Source of the DNA: Kiritimatiellota bacterium
GTDB lineage: Bacteria; Verrucomicrobiota; Lentisphaeria; Victivallales; JAADHT01
NCBI GenBank assembly: GCA_013151705.1
Contig: JAADHT010000214.1
Coordinates: 1 to 11,385, forward strand
Reading direction: 5' to 3'
DNA: 11,385 bases
In this document: one piece after another, positions 6,346 to 11,385 of the stretch
Layout: the number at the start of each line of letters is the position of its first letter
Numbering within the stretch: position 1 is the first letter of the stretch
Made by a program: the position numbers and the translations under genes
The notes under the pieces: model-generated
What the model saw: the letters and a program-made list of their open reading frames with translations, nothing else
Told to the model about the DNA's origin: nothing
Databases searched by the model: none

Positions 6346-9300
6346 TTATGTGAAAAGATCGGGCTGCCGCAATCCCAAATCCTCGGATGAATCGGAAGCC
6401 GATGCCGGTTTTCTCAATTTGGAGCTTCTTTTCCGCAACGCCCCGGATTTTATTTCCGCTACTCTACTTTTTAATTTCGCGGCTTTGATTTTTGTTGCTG
6501 ATTGTTTTGACTTCGTCGTCTTTCGAGCCGCTGTTTTTTCATCAGGAACGGTGGTGGCCGGTTCTGGCGTTTTTGATCGTTGTTTTCGTTTAGATGCCTG
6601 TTTCCGAGCTTTTTGGGGTTCGGTGAGTGTTCCCACGCTTTTCCTGTCCTGGATATCGGTTTTCGGTTCGACGGTCTTCGCCTTGGGAAGCTTTTTATCT
6701 TGGCGCGGCTTTTCAACAGTTGTCTCGACATCGGTTTCTTGTATTGGTTCGGAACCGATGTCGGATGGCGGCGGCTCGTCTACTGCGACGTTGACCGGTT
6801 TTCTCGCCTTTGGCGTTTTGGATTTCGAGCGGTTTTCGAGGTACTCGTCGGTCAGGACGAACTTCTCTATCGCATTGAAGGTCTTTAAATCGATCTCGAC
6901 CATCTCGCCGTCGCGTTTGAGATTGCGCTCCAAGCGTTTGAAGATATTGCCCTTCTCGTTTTTCTTTAGACATTCGAAATCACCTATCACCATCATTTCC
7001 TTTCGGCATCTGGTGTGAGTCACATTCACTCGGTTCGGGTCGTCGATGAAACCAATGTTACCCGTGGAGTTGCTGCGGACGTAGCTTATGACGACGGCGT
7101 CGCTTTCTCCGCCTTGGAAGCTGTCGACCGTGGCGATGCGTGTGTTGATGAACAGACGCCACGCTTTTTCAGTCAGTTCTTTTGGGGACGCGGCGGCGGC
7201 TTTTTCATACGTAAGCATTTCTTTGATGAGTTTTACCTGCCGCTTGTACGGGGCGATCATCGTGATTTCCTTTGGATGGTGCCGTTTGAACAACTCGTAT
7301 AGGATTTTAACCGAAATGATGGCTTCCGCCTCGTTGTCTATTCCTGGCTTGGCGCCGTCGAAGACGAGTTGCTCTGAACGCGTGTCATCCGGGAGTCGCG
7401 AAGTTGAAATAAGCGTCAAAGTCGCCGGCGGATACTTTTCCGATCTCTTTTCATACGACAGTTGATAGTATTCGGCTTCCGAGCTGGGAGCCACGAGCGC
7501 GTCGTAGAAGAGGATGGACGCGAAGCGCAGCAGCCGCGGATTCTGGCAGCGGTATGAGTTTTCCAGCATCACCACCGGTATTTTCCGCACATCGGCCAGC
7601 CATTCGAGCGCTCCGCCGTTGATCAGCGTCTGCGTGCCTGGAGCGAACGGTCCCAACTCGGTGTCGAGTTGCTCCTTCACCTCGTGCGGAAGAGGGAACG
7701 GGGGAAGCTGTTTGTGGTCTCCGCAGAGCACTACCCTTTTAGCCAGCATAGAAAGTAGCAGGAACTCGTTTATCGGCGCCATTCCCGCTTCGTCGAACAC
7801 GATGGCGTCATAAGGACCGTTTTTCTTCATGTCCTCGATTATTATCTGATTCCAAAGCAGTCCGACATGTGTTCCGGCATATACTCCACCGCCGGTCTCG
7901 CGGCGCATGTCGGTGAACCGCATCACTGCTTGTTCGTGTCCAATCCAACAAGCGGCCGCCACGTCGGACGCTATGCTCAAACGGTTGTTTCCGAATCTGA
8001 GAACAGGAAAATTTTTCAATTTGCGACAGATGTTGTCGACGGCGGTGTTGGATGGAGCCGCCACTATCACTCTTTTCCCTAAAGAACAGAGATGGATCAA
8101 GATATCCGTCAGCACCTTCGTTTTCCCGGTTCCGGGAGGTCCTTGAATCAGAACTATTGGGTTGTCGGCATCCACTGCTCTAGCCCAAGCGTTTTTTTGA
8201 GAGGAGTCCATCTCTTTGGGAGCGCGTACCGGAAAGGACAGTGAATATGGAATGTCGTCGATTCCGAGAATGCGGTTCGTCAACTCGGGCAGATTTTTGG
8301 CGTCGATGGCCGCCAACATTTTCTGAAGCGATTCGGCGATGAATTTGACTGGAGTCTGCCTCGGCAAAGCGAATATACGTGAAAGAGGAAGCATTATGGA
8401 TTCCGGCTCGTTGTATCTCATTCTTCCATAAATAGTGTCGGCGTCGAAAATGTCAATTCTGAATGTTCCGATTTGCTCGGATTCCCCTCTGTAGAAAACC
8501 TTGAGGATATCGCTCTCCGCGAGTGGAACATCCCTGTCCACCTTGAGTTTGAATGTCAATTCCGCCACACCTTCCGTCTCGTAGATGGAGGCGTTGGCGA
8601 ACGAAAGCACGAAGGTCTTCTCCATTTTGATTTTGAGTTGAACCGCTCTCAACAGAATGGACATATCCTGCGAGACGCTCCATTGAGTGCGTCCGGGAAT
8701 GACTATCGTAGGTTTTTTTGGTTTCCGTCCACGTTTGGCCGGAACCGATTTCTCTTCGTCCGCTCCACCCTGCCTCCCAGTGTCCAAAGCGTTCCTCTCC
8801 TCAAGTGGAAGGGAAAGTTGGTCGCTTAGCTCATCCTCCGCCATATCGGAGACGGCCTTGTCAATCAACTTCCTGATGGCGGGAAGGGATATTTTCCTCA
8901 TCACCGAGACTATCGCTTTATCATAACCATTTTTGACTTTTTCCAAAGCGGCCGCGAAGTCCTTTCTTTTCAATTTAAGAAGGTCCAGGAAAAGACTCTT
9001 CTCCTTTAAATAGGCGATTATGTCGTAGACTATCTCCAAGCGTTCTCCAAAGGATACACCGAGCTCCTCGTTGCAAACGGGTTGATCGTAGGTTAGAACC
9101 GGCTCGTCATCCTGGACTTGGATGAGGATTCTTTCTACCCACTCGTCGCCTATGAGTTCGAGTACTGGCAGGCATTCGGCCTCATCCCAAACCAAACTTG
9201 TGGTTTTTGTGCCGTTTCCTTTTATGAGATTGAATGTCTCGCCAGCCAACTCGATGGAGTCGCCTTCCACTCGAAATGGTTTCGGGTGCTGGATGTTTTC

Positions 9301-9405
9301 CCAGAGTTCAAAAAATGATTTCGCCGAAGCTGCGTCCGGGTTTTGCCCGCTTTGCTTCACCAACTCCTCTATGAATAATTCTATTTTTTGTATCGCGTCG
9401 TTCAT
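6346..9405 (-). CDS. Upf1-like superfamily 1 helicase with AT-hook-like linker and long basic tail
   Basis: This is a 1019-residue SF1B helicase related to Upf1, IGHMBP2 and Dna2. Residues 1-390 form an N-terminal region of unknown fold with a charged linker (about 190-232) holding Q-L-S-L-P-L (196-201) and R-G-R-K-P (225-229). Helicase motifs are in order: Q motif Gln403, Walker A G-P-P-G-T-G-K-T (422-429), Walker B D-E-A-G (538-541), G-D-H-K-Q-L-P-P (562-569), Y-R (618-619), T-V-D-S-F-Q-G-G-E-S-D (759-769) and N-V-T-H-T-R-C-R (794-801). All ATP-site residues are present. Residues 856-1019 are Lys/Arg/Pro/Ala-rich and look disordered, ending in Q-P-D-L-F-T. The ATG directly follows the hpt stop, and AAAGGA in the hpt end acts as ribosome site, so translation is probably coupled. 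It likely unwinds DNA or RNA; which one is not evident. Confidence 0.9.
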   Translation of the reverse strand: MNDAIQKIELFIEELVKQSGQNPDAASAKSFFELWENIQHPKPFRVEGDSIELAGETFNLIKGNGTKTTSLVWDEAECLPVLELIGDEWVERILIQVQDDEPVLTYDQPVCNEELGVSFGERLEIVYDIIAYLKEKSLFLDLLKLKRKDFAAALEKVKNGYDKAIVSVMRKISLPAIRKLIDKAVSDMAEDELSDQLSLPLEERNALDTGRQGGADEEKSVPAKRGRKPKKPTIVIPGRTQWSVSQDMSILLRAVQLKIKMEKTFVLSFANASIYETEGVAELTFKLKVDRDVPLAESDILKVFYRGESEQIGTFRIDIFDADTIYGRMRYNEPESIMLPLSRIFALPRQTPVKFIAESLQKMLAAIDAKNLPELTNRILGIDDIPYSLSFPVRAPKEMDSSQKNAWARAVDADNPIVLIQGPPGTGKTKVLTDILIHLCSLGKRVIVAAPSNTAVDNICRKLKNFPVLRFGNNRLSIASDVAAACWIGHEQAVMRFTDMRRETGGGVYAGTHVGLLWNQIIIEDMKKNGPYDAIVFDEAGMAPINEFLLLSMLAKRVVLCGDHKQLPPFPLPHEVKEQLDTELGPFAPGTQTLINGGALEWLADVRKIPVVMLENSYRCQNPRLLRFASILFYDALVAPSSEAEYYQLSYEKRSEKYPPATLTLISTSRLPDDTRSEQLVFDGAKPGIDNEAEAIISVKILYELFKRHHPKEITMIAPYKRQVKLIKEMLTYEKAAAASPKELTEKAWRLFINTRIATVDSFQGGESDAVVISYVRSNSTGNIGFIDDPNRVNVTHTRCRKEMMVIGDFECLKKNEKGNIFKRLERNLKRDGEMVEIDLKTFNAIEKFVLTDEYLENRSKSKTPKARKPVNVAVDEPPPSDIGSEPIQETDVETTVEKPRQDKKLPKAKTVEPKTDIQDRKSVGTLTEPQKARKQASKRKQRSKTPEPATTVPDEKTAARKTTKSKQSATKIKAAKLKSRVAEIKSGALRKRSSKLRKPASASDSSEDLGLRQPDLFT

Positions 9406-9984
9406 TTATCCTTTTTCCGGTTCGATTACCGCCACGTATGGGAGGTTGCGGTAATATTCGTTGTAATCCAATCCATAACCCACCACGAAAACGTCTGGTA
9501 CTTCGAATCCGATATAATCCGCTTTTATATCGACGACTCTGCGCGAAGGCTTGTCCAATAGCACGCAGGTCTCCACGCCGGACGGTTCCAAGGTTTTCAA
9601 AAATTCGACGATTTTCGACAACGTTCTCCCAGTGTCCAAAATATCATCAACCAGTAAAACACTTCTTCCAGTAATATCCAATTTCAAATCGGAGAATATT
9701 TTCACGTCGCCTGAACTTTTCGTGCCTGAATACGAATACGCCGTTATGCTGTCGAGTTGCATCGGCAGGTCGATGGAGCGAACCAAGTCGGCGACGAACA
9801 GAATAGCGCCGTTCGAGACGGCTATGACCGTCAAGCGCCGGTCCGCGAAATTCGCGGTTATTTCAGCACCCATCTCAACAACTCTTGACTTCAATTTATT
9901 TTGATCTATAAGCGCTTTCGTCGCTCCCAAGGCATGCGGTTTCAGCAAGCAAGACATCGATTTCGATATAGTGTTTCCATCCAT
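9406..9984 (-). CDS. hpt: Hypoxanthine phosphoribosyltransferase
   Basis: This cytosolic purine salvage enzyme joins hypoxanthine or guanine to PRPP to give IMP or GMP. The PRPP loop V-L-L-V-D-D-I-L-D-T-G-R-T-L is at about 108-121, with the catalytic Asp near 117. The flexible loop S-Y-S-G-T-K-S-S-G is at 84-92, the purine-contacting Lys is in L-L-D-K-P-S at about 145, and the Y-G-L-D-Y-N-E-Y-Y-R-N-L-P end of the family is at 170-182. From ATG 9984 the product has 192 residues, close to the family norm. An upstream TTG at 10053 would add 23 unconserved residues and overlap the likely promoter, so I prefer 9984, although its ribosome site is weak. It is probably the first gene of an hpt-helicase-trpA operon. 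Confidence 0.9.
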   Translation of the reverse strand: MDGNTISKSMSCLLKPHALGATKALIDQNKLKSRVVEMGAEITANFADRRLTVIAVSNGAILFVADLVRSIDLPMQLDSITAYSYSGTKSSGDVKIFSDLKLDITGRSVLLVDDILDTGRTLSKIVEFLKTLEPSGVETCVLLDKPSRRVVDIKADYIGFEVPDVFVVGYGLDYNEYYRNLPYVAVIEPEKG

Positions 9985-10006
9985 CCGCTGGATTTTCCAA
10001 AGATGA

Positions 10007-10035
10007 CTTATAAATATGCGTGCGATTGACAACAA
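10007..10035 (-). promoter_or_regulatory. Probable promoter of the hpt operon
   Basis: On the minus strand TTGTTG (10035-10030) and TATAAG (10012-10007) are separated by exactly 17 bp. The -10 matches the sigma-70 consensus at five of six bases and the -35 at three of six. Transcription would begin roughly 15-20 bases before the hpt ATG at 9984, which agrees with the chosen start. Confidence 0.5.
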
Positions 10036-10141
10036 GCGATTTCTTGGTTTCAATTACACATTTGAACCGCAACACTAACACCAAAAAAATAGACTTCAAG
10101 CAGTTTTCCCATGAAATTTTGAAAAAAATGAAGAAAATATC

Positions 10142-10169
10142 TTGACTTTTGTTTTAAAACATGCATCTT
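10142..10169 (+). promoter_or_regulatory. Candidate promoter of the LacI-family gene
   Basis: TTGACT (10142-10147) matches the -35 consensus at five of six bases. The best -10 at a normal distance, CATCTT (10164-10169, 16-bp spacer), matches only three of six. The 60 bases upstream are very AT-rich with several A and T tracts, which could act as an UP element. The -10 assignment is uncertain. Confidence 0.4.
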
Positions 10170-10182
10170 TGTTTCAGAAACA
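10151..10182. promoter_or_regulatory. Two palindromes at the LacI-family promoter, possible operators
   Basis: GTTTTAAAAC (10151-10160) and TGTTTCAGAAACA (10170-10182) are both perfect inverted repeats sharing GTTT/AAAC arms. Their centres are about 20.5 bp apart, near two helical turns, so both would face the same side of the DNA. The first lies in the promoter spacer and the second touches the ribosome site AGGAGG (10182-10187). This placement suits autorepression by the encoded regulator. Confidence 0.45.
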
Positions 10183-10194
10183 GGAGGTGCTGTT

Positions 10195-11217
10195 GTGAAA
10201 CAAGAGGAATCCAAGCTCAATATGCGTCAAATCGCGAAACTCGCCGGGGTCTCCCCTGCGACGGTCAGCCGAGTGCTGAACGGACGTTGCGACGGCAGAT
10301 CCGAATCGCACAAATGCGTCCGCGAGGTTCTTCGCTCCAACGGCTACACCCGCAAGAAGCGAGTGCCCCCGAAGGCCATCATTTTGTGCGTCAACGAGTA
10401 CAACGACGGGACCGCCACCGCGCATTCCTTGAAAATTCTCTCGGACTTGGACGAAATGGCGGCGCGTCGGCAATGCGAGCTGATCACAATCCACACATCG
10501 GACACGAAACGAATCGGCGGGAAGATAGCCGACAACGGGATATCAGGCGTTGTTTACCTCGGTGACGTTCTTCCGAAGAACATAAGCAAACCAACCGTGA
10601 TCATAAATCGATACGCTGTCGATGAAAAATGCTCGTCCGTCGATTGCGACGATGTTTTGGGGCTTGAAATGCTGTTCCGCGAACTGAAAACGCTCGGGCA
10701 TGAGAGGATCGCCTACTTTTCCGACATTTCTTTCGCCAAACACGATGTCCATCCGCGCAAATCATTCGAGGTGCTAAAGGCTTTCTCCCGCGCCGGAGCC
10801 GCGGATCCGTTAATTTGGGATTTCGACATTATTCCCGGCGAGGATGACAGAGTGTTCGCGAAAATCGCGGATGATTTTCTGGCGACGCCGCGTGGAAAAC
10901 GTCCCACCGCTCTCGTTCTCTGCGGAGACACCTACGCGAGTTTCGCGTACAAGGCGTTCGGAGAGCGCGGGATTCGCGTTCCGGAGGATTTGAGCGTCGC
11001 CGGATTCGACGACGAACCGTTCAGCACTCATCTATCGCCGCCTCTAACCAGTGTGAAAAAACCGCTGGAGACGATGTCGGAAACCGCTATCAACCTGATA
11101 TTGAGCGCCTTGAAGGATCCCGCCGCCCCCGCCAGGCGGATTTTGATCAAGCCGGAACTGATTTCGAGGGAGTCCGTGGGGGAAGTGAATAGTGGACGGG
11201 GAAGACGAGGGGAGTGA
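10195..11217 (+). CDS. LacI-family transcriptional regulator with short linker
   Basis: The protein has 340 residues. The N-terminal helix-turn-helix (about 10-30, M-R-Q-I-A-K-L-A-G-V-S-P-A-T-V-S-R-V-L-N-G) is typical of LacI regulators. A periplasmic-binding-protein-like sensor follows from about 60 to 325, with the family motifs L-G-H-E-R-I-A-Y-F (167-175), V-P-E-D-L-S-V-A-G-F-D-D (262-273) and P-P-L-T-S-V (282-287). The usual hinge helix between them is absent; only T-R-K-K-R-V-P-P-K-A joins the two domains. The start is GTG 10195, with a perfect AGGAGG 7 bases upstream. The inducer is unknown: no sugar genes are adjacent, and hpt is the divergent neighbour. The last dozen residues (Gly/Arg/Glu) come from a purine-rich stretch and may not be conserved. 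Confidence 0.9.
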   Translation: MKQEESKLNMRQIAKLAGVSPATVSRVLNGRCDGRSESHKCVREVLRSNGYTRKKRVPPKAIILCVNEYNDGTATAHSLKILSDLDEMAARRQCELITIHTSDTKRIGGKIADNGISGVVYLGDVLPKNISKPTVIINRYAVDEKCSSVDCDDVLGLEMLFRELKTLGHERIAYFSDISFAKHDVHPRKSFEVLKAFSRAGAADPLIWDFDIIPGEDDRVFAKIADDFLATPRGKRPTALVLCGDTYASFAYKAFGERGIRVPEDLSVAGFDDEPFSTHLSPPLTSVKKPLETMSETAINLILSALKDPAAPARRILIKPELISRESVGEVNSGRGRRGE

Positions 11218-11234
11218 ACGGTGAACTGTGGGGG
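11185..11234 (+). repeat. Degenerate purine-rich heptad repeat
   Basis: GTGAATA and GTGGACG stand side by side at 11185-11198, and GTGAACG, GTGAACT and GTGGGGG follow in register at 11214-11234. Purine-rich filler of 15 bases separates the two groups. The repeat covers the last codons and stop of the LacI-family gene and runs into the spacer. Similar 7-base arrays occur in some bacterial intergenic regions; no function is implied. Confidence 0.4.
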
Positions 11235-11385
11235 TAGGAGAATGTGTGGGGCTTGAAGGCTGAAGGAAAGTGGGATAGTTGGAGAATCACACCTTGCATT
11301 TTGGCAGTCGGGTAGTTAGACCCTGTTCGAAAAGGTATCACAGCCATGCTGACGCGGACGAGCGCCGGATTTGGCCCGCGATTTG
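11218..11385. other. Non-coding end of the window
   Basis: These 168 bases start purine-rich and end with mixed composition. Open frames on either strand here have no family-like residues, and I see no convincing terminator for the LacI-family gene, no promoter and no RNA gene. A weak GGGT/ACCC hairpin lies near 11311-11324. Confidence 0.5.

Noticed and set aside
6350..7018. Long + strand frame of 222 codons opposite the helicase tail
   Set aside because: It is antisense to the Lys/Arg-rich helicase tail, has no ribosome site or family features, and its composition is the complement of that tail.
11280..11346. tRNA-like piece (T-loop-like GTTCGAA with a partial stem, CCA-like end)
   Set aside because: The putative T stem has a mismatch, no matching 5' acceptor strand lies at the right distance, and no anticodon arm can be drawn.
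11147..11347. Minus-strand frame at the end of the window
   Set aside because: The product is Pro/Ser/Phe-rich from the complement of the purine-rich repeat and overlaps the LacI-family gene; no coding signal.

Overview
The window looks like ordinary chromosomal DNA from a member of the PVC superphylum (Lentisphaerae, Verrucomicrobia or a relative). The best clue is a 51-residue basic protein at 4533-4688 that resembles the small basic proteins I know from Chlamydiae, Verrucomicrobia and Lentisphaerae. A LacI-family regulator, a ROK kinase with a zinc motif and a LysM lipoprotein are compatible with that. The assignment is an inference from protein resemblance. I see no phage, insertion sequence, CRISPR array or RNA gene.

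Layout on the + strand, 1-5500: the 3' end of a probable dxr gene (isoprenoid precursor synthesis), a ROK-family sugar kinase, a possible 56-residue exported peptide, and then the fatty-acid elongation genes fabG, acpP and fabF. These are followed by a LysM lipoprotein, the small basic protein and an exported basic protein of unknown function. A strong terminator hairpin separates acpP from fabF, so the carrier protein can be made in excess of the enzymes that use it. A weaker candidate terminator follows the small basic protein gene.

Layout on the - strand, 9984 down to 5505: hpt (purine salvage), a 1019-residue Upf1-like SF1 helicase and trpA (tryptophan synthase alpha chain), probably one operon from a promoter near 10007-10035. 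The hpt stop codon touches the helicase start codon, and trpA begins 14 bp after the helicase stop. trpA carries a frameshift near codon 36. It ends 4 bp from the convergent + strand gene.

From 10195 a divergently transcribed LacI-type regulator follows. Palindromes just upstream of its start suggest that it represses itself. The last 168 bases hold no gene I can support.

There is no clear new multi-gene system. The most interesting points are two sequences in the helicase that match bacterial sliding-clamp binding motifs, together with its AT-hook-like linker and long basic tail; the LacI regulator that lacks the usual hinge helix and sits beside odd-centred palindromes; and the frameshift in trpA.
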